Source: Aristaeella lactis (lineage in GTDB: Bacteria; Bacillota; Clostridia; Christensenellales; Aristaeellaceae). Taken from it: a stretch of DNA of 64,000 nt. A program made the position numbers and the translations under genes. The DNA lies in contig NZ_CP069421.1 in the NCBI RefSeq assembly GCF_018118585.1, positions 2,356,001 to 2,420,000 on the forward strand. The letters run 5' to 3'. Every line of letters begins with the position of its first letter. Positions within the stretch are counted from its first letter, which is position 1. A model generated the notes under the pieces. That model did no database searches. It saw nothing but the letters and a program-made list of their open reading frames with translations, and was not told the DNA's origin. This document shows, one piece after another, positions 1-8,754 of this stretch.

Positions 1-102
1 GGTGCCATGGAGGACGCCACACATATCCTTTCCCTGGGCAAAACCGTCTTCTGCGGCACAAAGGAAGAATGGCTGCAGGCAAAGGAGGGTGATCCCGCAT
101 GA
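1..102 (+). CDS. Metal ABC transporter ATP-binding protein, C-terminal end (partial)
   Basis: An open frame enters from the left edge and stops at TGA 100-102, giving 33 residues (GAMEDATHILSLGKTVFCGT...). The 'shut the gate, FCGT' type ending is what ABC ATPases show after the H-loop region. The stop overlaps the start of the next gene by 4 bases (ATGA), and that gene is an ABC-3 family metal permease, so this is most likely the ZnuC/MntB-type ATPase of the same importer. Walker A, signature and Walker B motifs lie outside the window, so the assignment rests on context. Confidence 0.65.
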   Translation, partial: GAMEDATHILSLGKTVFCGTKEEWLQAKEGDPA

Positions 103-944
103 TTGATACCATCCTCATGTACCTGAATTTTGCCTATGTCCGCTACGCCCTGATCGTTGGGGTACTCATCGCGCTGTGCTCCTCCCTGCTGGGCGTGACC
201 CTGGTTCTGAAGCGCTTCTCCTATATCGGGGACGGACTTTCCCATGTGGCTTTCGGCGCCATGGCCATTGCCGGCGTACTGCACATCGGAAGCAACATGC
301 TCTTTGTCCTGCCGGTGACCGTGATCTGCGCGATCCTGCTTTTGCGCGCAGGGCAGCACACGCGCATCAAAGGAGACGCGGCCATCGCCATGATCTCCGT
401 CGGCGCGCTGGCTGTGGGCTATCTGCTGCTGAACCTCTTCAAATCCTCCGGCAATCTTGCCGGAGATGTCTGCACCACGCTTTTCGGATCCATGTCCATC
501 CTGACGCTCAAACCTGCTGAAGTATGGCTCTGCTTCGGCCTGTCCATCGCGGTAATCATCCTGTTCCTGTTGTTCTACAACCGGATCTTCGCTGTTACCT
601 TCGATGAGGATTTTGCCCGTGCCGCGGGCACCCGGGCGGACGCTTACAACCTGTTGATCGCCACGGTAACAGCTGTGATCATTGTGCTGGCGATGAACCT
701 GGTGGGGTCCCTGCTGATCTCCGCCCTGATCATCTTCCCTGCCATGTCCGCCATGCGGCTTTTCAAAAGTTTCCGCTCCGTGACGGTATGCTCGGCAGTG
801 CTCTCGGTGTTTTGCGCGCTGACGGGTCTGCTGGTCTCCATTCTGGCGGGAACCCCCGTAGGTTCCACCATCGTAGCCGCCGATATCATCGCGTTCCTGG
901 CCTGCTGTATCATCTCCGCACTGAAAAGGAGGACTGCCCAATGA
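99..944 (+). CDS. Zinc/manganese-type ABC transporter permease (ABC-3 family)
   Basis: 281 residues with about eight hydrophobic segments, typical length for ZnuB/MntC/TroC permeases. The N-terminal region (VRYALIVGVLIALCSSLLG, then LVLKRFSYIGDGLSHVAFGA) carries the family hallmark 'SxxxDGLSHVAFG' loop that contacts the ATPase. It forms the membrane channel of a divalent-metal importer, taking zinc or manganese from a surface binding protein. It is translationally coupled to the ATPase upstream (ATGA overlap) and to the lipoprotein downstream (ATGA at 941-944). The exact metal cannot be read from the permease. Confidence 0.93.
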   Translation: MIDTILMYLNFAYVRYALIVGVLIALCSSLLGVTLVLKRFSYIGDGLSHVAFGAMAIAGVLHIGSNMLFVLPVTVICAILLLRAGQHTRIKGDAAIAMISVGALAVGYLLLNLFKSSGNLAGDVCTTLFGSMSILTLKPAEVWLCFGLSIAVIILFLLFYNRIFAVTFDEDFARAAGTRADAYNLLIATVTAVIIVLAMNLVGSLLISALIIFPAMSAMRLFKSFRSVTVCSAVLSVFCALTGLLVSILAGTPVGSTIVAADIIAFLACCIISALKRRTAQ

Positions 945-1378
945 AAAAGACACTCTCCATCCTGCTCGCCCTATGCATCTGCCTGCTGCCGCTGTACACG
1001 GGCTGCGCGAATGAATCCCCGGTTTCCGTAGACCTGGACCTGTCCGTGATGAGCAGCACCATCGTCTATGCTGAGATGTACAATATCCAGTTTGATCCCG
1101 GCCAGTATCTCGGAAAGGTCATCCGGCTGCGGGGACTTTACAGCTATTACAGAGAGCCTTCCACCGGCGTTTCGTATTACGCCTGCGTGGTTCCGGATGC
1201 CACCGCCTGCTGCATGCAGGGGATGGAGTTTGTTCCTGCCATTGAACCGGAAGACCCGGATCATTTCCTGGAAGACAGCGCGGACATCACCGTTACCGGA
1301 CGGCTGGAGATCTATGTGGAAGAAGGCACCAGCTACCTGCATCTGGTGGAAGCGGAAGTTATTACGAATAAACAATGA
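941..1378 (+). CDS. Lipoprotein linked to metal ABC transporter, function unknown
   Basis: 145 residues starting at ATG 941, which overlaps the permease stop by 4 bases; the upstream AAAGGAGG at 926-933 fits as ribosome site. The N-terminus is a lipoprotein signal (MKKTLSILLALCICLLPLYTGC) with lipobox YTGC at residue 22. The mature part is rich in beta strands and contains 'YLGKVIRLRGLYS' and 'ADITVTGRLEIYVEEG', which read like an OB-fold. The operon position suggests a surface protein helping metal capture or sensing, but this is inference from context only. Confidence 0.85.
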   Translation: MKKTLSILLALCICLLPLYTGCANESPVSVDLDLSVMSSTIVYAEMYNIQFDPGQYLGKVIRLRGLYSYYREPSTGVSYYACVVPDATACCMQGMEFVPAIEPEDPDHFLEDSADITVTGRLEIYVEEGTSYLHLVEAEVITNKQ

Positions 1379-1388
1379 AAAATGCACA

Positions 1389-2048
1389 ATGAAAAATTAT
1401 AAAGGATTAGTAGTGCTGGCGGCACTGGTTGTGCTGCTGGTTGGGATGGTCTGCTTCCCTGCCTGCGGGGAAGAAAAAGCCGAAGGTTTTCCGGCCAAAG
1501 TGACTACGGAAAAAGGTTCCCTGAAAATGCGGAAGACCGCCGACAAAAAAGGAAAAGTCATCGGGGAGATACCCAACGGCACCTGCATCCTGGTTAACAG
1601 CGAAGACGGCGAATGGTGTGAGGTCAGCTGGAACAACAAGACCGGATACTGCATGACAGAATTCCTGGTTATGTTCCGGGAAGCGGATCTTTCCCTGCTG
1701 GATTACCGGGTGCTGCAGAAGGGCGATAAGGGAGATGACGTCCTCGCCCTGAAGAAACGCCTGAAGGAGCTGGGTTATATCCGCGGCAACGCGGCCCTGA
1801 CCAACCGCTATACCGAAGAAACAGCGCAGCGGGTTACCCTTTTCCAGCGGCAGGCAGGCATGACGGAAGACGGCACAGCCTGGCAGGAACTGCAGATGTA
1901 TCTCTTTTCTGACAAAGCACCAGCCTGCACCCAGACCCTGCCCAGTGTGAGAACAAAGGTGGCAGATCAAAACAACCGCATGATCTGCGGCTGCTGCATG
2001 GGGGAAGGCTGCGAGTGCTGCAACTTCACGGGATGGGTGAGTAGATAA
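1389..2048 (+). CDS. Secreted SH3-domain and peptidoglycan-binding protein
   Basis: 219 residues starting at ATG 1389 (MKNYKGLVVLAALVVLLVGM), ten bases after the previous stop. A hydrophobic N-terminal anchor or signal is followed by a bacterial SH3 domain (about residues 35-95; LKMRKTADKKGKVIGEIPNG and WCEVSWNNKTGYC) and a PG_binding_1 domain (about 105-170; GDKGDDVLALKKRLKELGY ... FQRQAGMTEDGTAW). The tail is cysteine rich (CGCCMGEGCECC), which could bind metal. The domains bind cell-wall peptidoglycan, so the protein probably sits in the wall. Being last in the metal-transporter operon, the cysteine tail may be relevant to metal handling; this is inference. Confidence 0.88.
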   Translation: MKNYKGLVVLAALVVLLVGMVCFPACGEEKAEGFPAKVTTEKGSLKMRKTADKKGKVIGEIPNGTCILVNSEDGEWCEVSWNNKTGYCMTEFLVMFREADLSLLDYRVLQKGDKGDDVLALKKRLKELGYIRGNAALTNRYTEETAQRVTLFQRQAGMTEDGTAWQELQMYLFSDKAPACTQTLPSVRTKVADQNNRMICGCCMGEGCECCNFTGWVSR

Positions 2049-2064
2049 TTAAGAATTAAGAATG

Positions 2065-2157
2065 CTGCGATCGCCGTTACCCAAATCAAAGATTTGGACA
2101 GCTGTAGCATGGGAAGCATTTACCACGCTTAAGCGTGGATGCTTCCTCAACAATTCA
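2065..2157 (+). repeat. Two-hairpin structured repeat, copy 1
   Basis: Starts CTGCGATCGCCGTTACC, then hairpin CAAATC-AAA-GATTTG, the constant block GACAGCTGTAGCATGGGA, then a longer hairpin GGAAGCAT / ATGCTTCC enclosing CCACGC-TTAA-GCGTGG, and ends CTCAACAATTCA. A second copy lies at 54062-54158 with the same constant blocks but different stem sequences that remain complementary. It is flanked on both sides by AATTAAG/AATTCAG tandem motifs. Strand is arbitrary. It lies between the SH3 protein gene and a strong inverted repeat and contains no plausible gene. Confidence 0.85.
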
Positions 2158-2192
2158 GAATTGTTTCTGAGAGTTAAGCTCCGGGCTGCAGT

Positions 2193-2253
2193 GCCACGGG
2201 GACGGTTCCACCGGCCCATGTGCCCATAGGGCCGGCCGAACCGTCCCCATGGC
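2193..2253. repeat. 61-bp inverted repeat with GGGGACGGTTC arms
   Basis: GGGGACGGTTC (2198-2208) pairs with GAACCGTCCCC (2238-2248); the pairing continues outward with GCCA/TGGC across one mismatch and inward with CGGCCC/GGGCCG. Arms of this 'GGGGACGGTTC' type are common as dispersed intergenic palindromes in clostridial genomes (from general knowledge). There is no T-run next to it, so it is not a standard terminator. Confidence 0.8.
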
Positions 2254-2318
2254 CCGCGAAAGCATCGGAGATTTAGTCAGAGTAATCATCACATTTGCCG
2301 TAGGCAAATATTTCATTG

Positions 2319-2349
2319 AAGCCGTGGAACAGATGTTCCACGGCTTTAT
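2319..2349. terminator. Bidirectional terminator between convergent genes
   Basis: AAGCCGTGGAACA-gat-TGTTCCACGGCTT hairpin followed by TTATT on the plus side and preceded by A residues on the other. It separates the metal-transport operon from the minus-strand small membrane gene whose stop is at 2350. Confidence 0.8.
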
Positions 2350-2619
2350 TTAATCTCTGGCTTCAGGTTTGTGTGTAATGTAAATCGTGAAGATGAAGGT
2401 CAGCATCAGCAGGGGCAGCCAGATCATACCGCCGTTGAGCAGTCCCTGCCAAAGCGTATCGAGGAACGCGAGCATTCCATATGTCCTGTCAGGTCCTGAA
2501 CCAATGCCGTTACGGAAGGAATGGACACATTCAGCGATCAGCAGGACAAAAGGTACAGCTGTGGCAATCCACAGGATTACGTCGAGAAATATCTTCGTCT
2601 TTTTATACCTGATATTCAT
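2350..2619 (-). CDS. Small two-TM membrane protein, unknown function
   Basis: 89 residues starting at ATG 2619 (MNIRYKKTKIFLDVILW), chosen because GGAGGAAGG lies 7-12 bases upstream; a longer in-frame reading to 2730 lacks such a site. Two membrane segments: residues about 10-30 (FLDVILWIATAVPFVLLIAE) and about 62-85 (GGMIWLPLLMLTFIFTIYI). A positively charged N-terminus suggests an N-in topology. I do not recognise a family. Confidence 0.7.
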   Translation of the reverse strand: MNIRYKKTKIFLDVILWIATAVPFVLLIAECVHSFRNGIGSGPDRTYGMLAFLDTLWQGLLNGGMIWLPLLMLTFIFTIYITHKPEARD

Positions 2620-2768
2620 GGTCTTTCTTCCTTCCTCCGCAAAACGGTTTTTGGGGATTCCGGTAAAGATTGTACCATGGTTTGAGCATAATATGTGTAA
2701 CAATGATGTAAAAATTGCAAAATTTTGCATTTTTGCAGAGCGGACCGAAGGGCAAATTTCACTGAAAT

Positions 2769-2794
2769 AAAAAGAAGGCCAAAGCCTTCTTTTT
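2769..2794. terminator. Terminator of the diguanylate cyclase gene
   Basis: AAAAAGAAGGC-caaa-GCCTTCTTTTT: a stem with A-run and T-run on opposite sides, so it can work in both directions. It touches the stop codon of the minus-strand gene at 2793. Confidence 0.85.
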
Positions 2795-4406
2795 ATTTCT
2801 TCTGTTCCTCTTTATTCGCGTACATGAGCCGGTCCGCGCGGCGGACCACCTCATCCACGCTCTGGTCCTTTTTCGGATCATAAACCGCCATGCCGCGGGC
2901 CACTTTAATCTTTTCCCACGGTTCCTTATTCACCGCGCACAGATCGTAACAGCGCTGGTCAAACTGTTGAAGCAGTTCCTCCCGGCGTTCATACTCCCTG
3001 TTCCGCAGGATCGCGGCGAACTCATCCCCGCCGATGCGGAAGACCGGGCTGTGGGAGAAGACCTGGCAGATGGTCGCGCAGGCGCCTTTCAGGTAAATAT
3101 CTCCCTTGTCATGGCCATACCGGTCATTGATGACCTTCAGATCATTGCAGTCGAAGAAGCAGACCGCGAAAGGCGTATGCTCCGGATCCGCCTCCACATC
3201 CTTTTCCAGATCCTTCATGAACAGATTAAAGGCACCCAGGTTGCGCACCGCTGTCAGCGCATCACCGTAAGCCAGGTCATTCAGGTCCCGGATATATCCC
3301 TTCAGGTGAGTGATCAGCTTATTGAAGGCTTTGGTCAGGATCCCCGCCTCGTCATTGGTTTTGCTTTCCAGCACAACGTCATAATTCCCGGCGTTCACCT
3401 CCCCGGCCGCCCGGGTCAGTTCCCGGATGGGACGGGTGATATGGCCGGACAGGAGCGAAGCGGCAAGAGCTGCCAGCACCAGCAGGACAGCAAGGATGAT
3501 CAGGATCTCCCGGATCCACTTGTACCAGTCTTCGTTGATCTCCGAAAGCGGCACGGTCACATTCAGGCGCATGCCGTTGCTCAGCGGAAGCCAGACTGCC
3601 TGTTTTGCCACGCCGTTGAAAGTATAATGGATCAGCGCGCTCTCATCCAGCATGCCGTAGGGTGTTTCCCTTTTATTCTCTTCCTCCAGCTCCTGCCGGG
3701 TCATGCGCGGATGGTAAATGATGATGCCCTCCGCGTCATTGATAAAAGCATAGCCGTTTGTGTACAGGCGGATATGATCCACCTGGTACGCCATGGTGGA
3801 ATAATCGATCTCAATACCAATAACACCCACAAAGGTATCATGCAGGTATATCGGAACGTTATAGGAAAGCACCAGCACATCCAGGTTGTCTGTCACATAG
3901 GGCGGCAGCCAGAGCGCCCGGCCTGTGGCCTTCGGTACGGTAAACCACACCAGGGAGGAAGTATCCTCCGTATCATAAAGGGTGATATCCGTTACTTCGT
4001 GTTCCGCAAAGCCTTCCCCGTCCAGGTTGGTATACCAGAAACCCTTTACCTTATCCGATACAGCGGGATCTATACGGTAGTAATAGGTCAGGACGCCGTT
4101 GGTCCGATTCGCGGCTTTCGCGAAGATGTCCCTTGTCCGGTCCACATGCGCCCTGAGTTCTTCTTCTTCAAGGTTTTTCAGGTCGCTGTCCGCGAAGGAG
4201 GCGACCATCCCCACAGACTGTTCAATACTGTCAAAATAGGCGTCCAGGTTCTTTTGTCCGGTCTCACACAGGAGATGAAGCGTCCGTTCCGCGTTTTCGT
4301 CAGCCATGCTGCGAATGGCCATGGTTCCCAGCAGCGCCGCAACGATGATGGCAATCATCACTGAGCTTATGGTCAGAATAGTGATCTTGGTTCTGATGGA
4401 TCTCAC
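2793..4406 (-). CDS. Membrane diguanylate cyclase, dCache-HAMP-GGDEF
   Basis: 537 residues. A transmembrane helix (about 8-30, ILTISSVMIAIIVAALLGTMA) leads into a long extracellular dCache-like sensor (about 35-295), a second helix (about 297-318, ILIILAVLLVLAALAASLLSG), a HAMP linker (HITRPIRELTRAAGEVNAGNYD) and a GGDEF domain with intact RIGGDEF. It should make c-di-GMP from two GTP in response to an extracellular ligand. The start is GTG 4406, overlapping the end of the Na/Pi transporter gene by 4 bases (GTGA), so the two are translationally coupled. This suggests that the signal sensed could relate to phosphate, but no direct evidence is seen. Confidence 0.93.
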   Translation of the reverse strand: MRSIRTKITILTISSVMIAIIVAALLGTMAIRSMADENAERTLHLLCETGQKNLDAYFDSIEQSVGMVASFADSDLKNLEEEELRAHVDRTRDIFAKAANRTNGVLTYYYRIDPAVSDKVKGFWYTNLDGEGFAEHEVTDITLYDTEDTSSLVWFTVPKATGRALWLPPYVTDNLDVLVLSYNVPIYLHDTFVGVIGIEIDYSTMAYQVDHIRLYTNGYAFINDAEGIIIYHPRMTRQELEEENKRETPYGMLDESALIHYTFNGVAKQAVWLPLSNGMRLNVTVPLSEINEDWYKWIREILIILAVLLVLAALAASLLSGHITRPIRELTRAAGEVNAGNYDVVLESKTNDEAGILTKAFNKLITHLKGYIRDLNDLAYGDALTAVRNLGAFNLFMKDLEKDVEADPEHTPFAVCFFDCNDLKVINDRYGHDKGDIYLKGACATICQVFSHSPVFRIGGDEFAAILRNREYERREELLQQFDQRCYDLCAVNKEPWEKIKVARGMAVYDPKKDQSVDEVVRRADRLMYANKEEQKK

Positions 4407-6199
4407 GGGTTCTCGTCCTTTTCGTCCTTATCTTTCTTCCCCGGCATATATTTGAGGGTGTATTCCTCCATATATTCCTCATAGCGGTGGGGATGCGCCT
4501 CATGGATGGATTCGGTCAGCTCATGAACATCCAGGGAGTCGCTGATCAGATCCACGATAACAATGGCGATGTTGGAGCAGTGGTCGCTGACGCGCTCAAA
4601 GTCCGCGATCAGGTCATTGAACACATATCCCTGGCCGATGGTGCACTTGCCCTTCTGCAGCCGGGCGGTATGCTTGTCCCGCATCCTGCGGCATACCTTG
4701 TCAATCACCTGCTCCAGCGGTTCCACCCGGTAGGCTTCATCCACATCGTCATTGAGGAAGCTTTCAAAGGTGATATTCAGGATTTCCGTGATCGCCTCGG
4801 TCAGGTTCTTCATCTCCCTGGCTCCCTTGTCAGAGAAGGAGATGTTCTTTTCTTTCAGTTCCTGGGCACGTTCCGCGATGTTCTGCGCATGGTCACTGAT
4901 GCGCTCCAGGTCCGTAATGGCGCGCAGGTACTGGCTGACGGCCTTGTTCTGCGTCTCAGTCATTTCACGGCCGGTCAGCTTCATCAGGTAACTGCCGATC
5001 TTATCCTCATAGCGGTCCACAATGCCTTCAAGGGTTCCCACTTCAGCAAAGCCTGCCTCCGAATAGTTGTCCAGCAGGTCGATGGCCTTGTCCATGGATT
5101 TCCGGGTCAGCTCCGCCATTTTGTTGATGGTCAGGCGGGTCTGCTCCACAGCCAGGGTCGGGTAAGCGAGGAAACGTTCCTCCAGCCGGTCCATATCCCG
5201 GGTGTTTTCCTCGTCTGCGGGATTCCCGGGAACCAGGCGGATCATCAGCTTTTCGATCAGTCCGATAAAAGGCGCCAGCACGATGACCGTGGATATCCTG
5301 AACAGGGTGTTCAGCAGCGCGATGGAGAACATATCCATTGTGTTATGCATAAAGGCAAATTGCATGAAAGCATTCAGCCCGTAGAACACCGTCGCAAAGA
5401 GGATCACCCGCAGGACTTCGATCACCAGGTAGGACCAGGCGGTGCGTTTTCCGTCCCGGGCTGAACCCATACCGGAAAGCAGCACAGGCACCGACGCGCC
5501 GACAGCGATACCCAGGATGATCGGCAGCGTTTCGTCCAGGGTCATCAGGCCCGTGGCGGACAGCGCCTGCAGTATACCAACGGAAGCGGAGGCGCTCTGA
5601 AGCACCGCGGTGAAGACAATACCGATCAGGATGCCCAGCGCGGGATTGGAGAAATTCGTCAGGAAGGAAATGAAGCCGGGGTCCTCCTTCAGGACAGACA
5701 CGGCGCCGCTCATGGTCTTCATGCCGAACATCAGCACCGAAAAGCCCATCAGGATATCCGCCGCGTGATGCACACTGCGTTTTTTGGAGATATGCTTCAT
5801 CAGGATCGCCGCGACAGCCGTCATGGCCGCCAGGCTTTCCGTGCCCAGCAGGTCCAGGAACGGGGAACCGCCGCCGGACATGCCGGAAAGGCAGATGATC
5901 CAGCCGGTGATGCTGGTGCCGATGACCGCGCCCATGATGATGGCGATAGCCTGGCGCAGCTTCATCATGGCCGAGTTGACAAAGCCCACCACCATGACGC
6001 TGGTGGCGGAAGAGGACTGGATCACCGCGGTGACCCCCGTACCAAGCAAAATGCCCTTGAGCGGTGTGGAGGAGAGACGGTAAAGGATCAGCTCCAGCTT
6101 GTTGCCGGCCACCTTTTTCAACCCGTCACCCATCAGCGACATACCGTAAAGGAACATCGCCACCCCGCCCAGGAGCATTACGAAATCCAGTATTGTCAT
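4403..6199 (-). CDS. Na+/phosphate cotransporter family protein with PhoU domain
   Basis: 598 residues. The N-terminal half (about 1-310) is the NptA/YjbB-type Na/Pi cotransporter fold with the two signature repeats: AVIQSSSATSVMVVG near residue 60 and AVLQSASASVGILQ near 205. The C-terminal third (about 350-580) is a PhoU-like helical domain (repeats of 'DLERISDHAQNIAE' and 'DFERVSDHCSNIAI', each with a metal-binding E/D-rich signature). It imports or exports phosphate coupled to sodium. Start ATG 6199 follows GGAGGGTATCAAT. It is divergent from polyphosphate kinase, which would store the phosphate. Confidence 0.94.
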   Translation of the reverse strand: MTILDFVMLLGGVAMFLYGMSLMGDGLKKVAGNKLELILYRLSSTPLKGILLGTGVTAVIQSSSATSVMVVGFVNSAMMKLRQAIAIIMGAVIGTSITGWIICLSGMSGGGSPFLDLLGTESLAAMTAVAAILMKHISKKRSVHHAADILMGFSVLMFGMKTMSGAVSVLKEDPGFISFLTNFSNPALGILIGIVFTAVLQSASASVGILQALSATGLMTLDETLPIILGIAVGASVPVLLSGMGSARDGKRTAWSYLVIEVLRVILFATVFYGLNAFMQFAFMHNTMDMFSIALLNTLFRISTVIVLAPFIGLIEKLMIRLVPGNPADEENTRDMDRLEERFLAYPTLAVEQTRLTINKMAELTRKSMDKAIDLLDNYSEAGFAEVGTLEGIVDRYEDKIGSYLMKLTGREMTETQNKAVSQYLRAITDLERISDHAQNIAERAQELKEKNISFSDKGAREMKNLTEAITEILNITFESFLNDDVDEAYRVEPLEQVIDKVCRRMRDKHTARLQKGKCTIGQGYVFNDLIADFERVSDHCSNIAIVIVDLISDSLDVHELTESIHEAHPHRYEEYMEEYTLKYMPGKKDKDEKDENP

Positions 6200-6284
6200 A
6201 TTGATACCCTCCGTCTGCGCGCTTCATCATCAGCGCACCCCTGTACGCCGGCGCAGTCTTCTTTCCATCCTTCGTTCCGGGTGG

Positions 6285-6314
6285 ATTGTACCACAGGAAT
6301 CCATTGACGCGCAA
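6285..6314 (-). promoter_or_regulatory. Candidate promoter for the Na/Pi transporter gene
   Basis: On the minus strand TTGCGC, an 18-base spacer and TACAAT preceded by TGTGG (extended -10). It lies about 85 bases upstream of the start at 6199. Moderate match only; the -35 is weak. Confidence 0.45.
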
Positions 6315-6437
6315 GGGGCTGCACGTTTTCCCGCCTGTATTTTCTCCTTCCTTTTTATTCCATGCTATGATAAGATAAAATATACCTTATATGTATTCCC
6401 TCTGTAAAAACCTGAAAGCCAAAGGAATGGAGCATTT

Positions 6438-8603
6438 ATGTCATCCAGGGAGAAGAAAAACAAGCATAACGGGCAGTTGTCCCCCGACAATATCTATATC
6501 AACCGGGAACTGAGCTGGCTGGCGTTTAACCGGCGCGTGCTGCTGGAAGCGGCCGATCCGAACGTCCCCCTGCTGGAGCGCCTTAAGTTCCTGATGATCT
6601 ACCAGTCCAACCTGGAAGAGTTCTACCGGGTACGCATCGGTATCCTGACCCACCGGGCCATGCTGACGCCCGACAGCGGAGACCCGGTTTCCGGTATGCT
6701 GCCGGAGGCGCAGATCACTGCCGCCCTGCAGATCACCCGGGACCAGCAGGAGCTGATGGAGGATATCTGGAAGGGTATCCGGGATGAACTGCACGAAAAC
6801 AAAATTGACGTGCTGGACTTCCGGAAGATCAGCAAGGTGGATGAGCTGATGAGCAAAAAGCTTTTCGGTGACATCCGGGACCTGCTGTTCCCGAAGATCA
6901 TCCCGGCGGATCAGCCCCTGCCCTTCCTGTGGAACGGCGAGGCCAACGTTATCGCCTTCCTGGGCCGCGGAACCGAACAGAAGATCTGCATCATCCCGCT
7001 TCACCGTGTTCCGGCCTACCAGAGTTTTGAGATCGACGGCTGCCAGAAGATCGTGCTGACCGCCCCGCTGGTAAGGCACTTCCTGCCGCAGCTGCTGAAA
7101 AAGGAAACCATTGTTCAGTCCGCCATTGTGGACGTCACGCGGAACGCGGACGTCTTCTTCTCCAGTATGGAGGACCGGGCAGACGATAATTTCCGGGACA
7201 AGGTGTCCGGCATGCTGAGCAAGCGGAAACGGGAAATGCCCGTGCGCGTCCGTATCCAGGGCAAGCTGGCTGATCCGTTCCGGGCCATGCTGATCCGGAA
7301 GCTGCGGGTACCGGAGGAACGTGTATTCACGCAGGCCGTTCCCTTTGACCTGTCCTTCCGTTCCTGCATCAGCGGTCCCGCCTCCTTCCGTTATCCGGAC
7401 AGGAAACCCGCCCGGGATCTCGGCCTGAAGAAGGGGGAATACTTTTCCTATATCGATAAGCACGACCTGCTGATGAGCTTCCCCTTCCAGAGCATGATGT
7501 CCTTTGTGGACCTGATCTACGAAGCGGCAGACAACCCGGACGTGCTTTCCGTGAAAATCACTCTGTACCGGATGAGCGGAAGCAGCAAGATTGCCGCGGC
7601 CCTGGCCTACGCCGCTGACCGTGGCAAGGATGTACTGTGCCTGCTGGAGCTGCGCGCCCGGTTTGACGAGCAGAACAACATTGACTATTCCGAAATGCTG
7701 GAGGAAGCAGGCTGTCGTATCATCTACGGCCTGCCGGACCAGAAGGTCCACAGCAAGCTGTGTGTGATCACCCGGCAGAAAGGCAAGATCCTCAGCCGGA
7801 TCACCCAGGTAGGAACCGGCAACTATAACGAAGTCACCGGCGAGCAGTATACCGACCTGTCGCTGATCACCTCCCGGGAGGATGTGGGCCGGGAAGCCGA
7901 GGCAGTCTTCGCTGCCCTGGAGAACGGCGAGCTCCCGCCGGAAGCCCATGCCCTGTGGATCGCCCCGCTGAGCTTCAAGCCCCGGGTGCTGGAGCTGCTG
8001 GACCGGGAGATCGAAAAAGGCGAGAACGGCCGGGTGGCCATCAAGATCAATTCCCTGAACAACCGGGAAGTCATGGAAAAGCTTATCGAGTGCTCCCAGG
8101 CCGGCGTAAAGGTAGAACTGTTCATCCGCGGCATCTGCTCCCTGCGTGCCGGCGTACCCGGCCTGACAGAAAACATCACGGTCAGCGGGATCATCGGCCG
8201 GTGGCTGGAGCATTCCCGTATCTACAGTTTCGGCGAAGGCCCGGACCAGCGTTTGTTCATCGGCTCCGGCGACCTGCTGAACCGGAACCTGGAGCGCCGG
8301 GTGGAAGCCTTTATTGAAGCCGTGACTCCGGATACCCGGGAGCAGCTCAACGTGATCCTGGATGCCCTGCGGAATGACAGGGAAAAATCCTGGACCATGC
8401 AGCCGGACGGCACCTACGTCCGGGAGGAAGGCGGAGAAGGCACGTCCTCCCAGGAAGCGCTGTACCGGTATTTCAGCACCCGGAAAGTATCCCTGGAGGA
8501 AAAGCAGGAAGAGCCCGAAACCAAAGCAGCCCCGAAAGCCGGAGAAAAGGAACCTGCTGAAGGCGGGCTGCTGGGGTGGCTGAAACGCGTTTTCATGAGT
8601 TAG
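6438..8603 (+). CDS. ppk1: Polyphosphate kinase 1
   Basis: 721 residues, the usual PPK1 length plus a short charged C-terminal tail. It reversibly polymerises the ATP gamma-phosphate into polyphosphate. The N domain opens with the classic INRELSWLAFNRRVL and 'QSNLEEFYRVRIG'; the two catalytic histidines are present at H438 (DQKVHSKLC, the phosphorylated one) and H592 (LEHSRIYSFGEG), with GTGNYNE and YTDLSL between them. The last 40 residues (EEKQEEPETKAAPKAGEK...) are a low-complexity extension not seen in the core family. Start ATG 6438 follows AAAGGAATGGAGC. It diverges from the Na/Pi-PhoU transporter, forming a phosphate uptake and storage pair. Confidence 0.96.
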   Translation: MSSREKKNKHNGQLSPDNIYINRELSWLAFNRRVLLEAADPNVPLLERLKFLMIYQSNLEEFYRVRIGILTHRAMLTPDSGDPVSGMLPEAQITAALQITRDQQELMEDIWKGIRDELHENKIDVLDFRKISKVDELMSKKLFGDIRDLLFPKIIPADQPLPFLWNGEANVIAFLGRGTEQKICIIPLHRVPAYQSFEIDGCQKIVLTAPLVRHFLPQLLKKETIVQSAIVDVTRNADVFFSSMEDRADDNFRDKVSGMLSKRKREMPVRVRIQGKLADPFRAMLIRKLRVPEERVFTQAVPFDLSFRSCISGPASFRYPDRKPARDLGLKKGEYFSYIDKHDLLMSFPFQSMMSFVDLIYEAADNPDVLSVKITLYRMSGSSKIAAALAYAADRGKDVLCLLELRARFDEQNNIDYSEMLEEAGCRIIYGLPDQKVHSKLCVITRQKGKILSRITQVGTGNYNEVTGEQYTDLSLITSREDVGREAEAVFAALENGELPPEAHALWIAPLSFKPRVLELLDREIEKGENGRVAIKINSLNNREVMEKLIECSQAGVKVELFIRGICSLRAGVPGLTENITVSGIIGRWLEHSRIYSFGEGPDQRLFIGSGDLLNRNLERRVEAFIEAVTPDTREQLNVILDALRNDREKSWTMQPDGTYVREEGGEGTSSQEALYRYFSTRKVSLEEKQEEPETKAAPKAGEKEPAEGGLLGWLKRVFMS

Positions 8604-8754
8604 GAAGCAGGAGGTAGGAAGTAGGAGATCCACCCACGGGCGGGAACTACTGAAAACTGAAGACTTAAAACTTAAAAATGGCCCGCTGCGGCGGGGAGGT
8701 CTTCTACATTATTCATTATGAATTATGAATTGTTGTGACTGGAGGTAAGAGCTT
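8604..8754. repeat. Simple tandem motifs between ppk1 and the ROK kinase gene
   Basis: Contains TAGGAAG/GTAGGAG units (8603-8630), then ACTGAAAACTGAAGACTTAAAACTT-like near-repeats, a short GC hairpin (CCCGCTGCGGCGGG, 8684-8697) and ATTCATTATGAATTATGAATTG (8711-8732). Similar simple arrays recur at many gene borders in this window. No gene is seen. Confidence 0.6.

Noticed and set aside
6441-8633. 730-residue minus-strand frame opposite ppk1
   Set aside because: Shadow of ppk1, which has both catalytic histidines on the plus strand.
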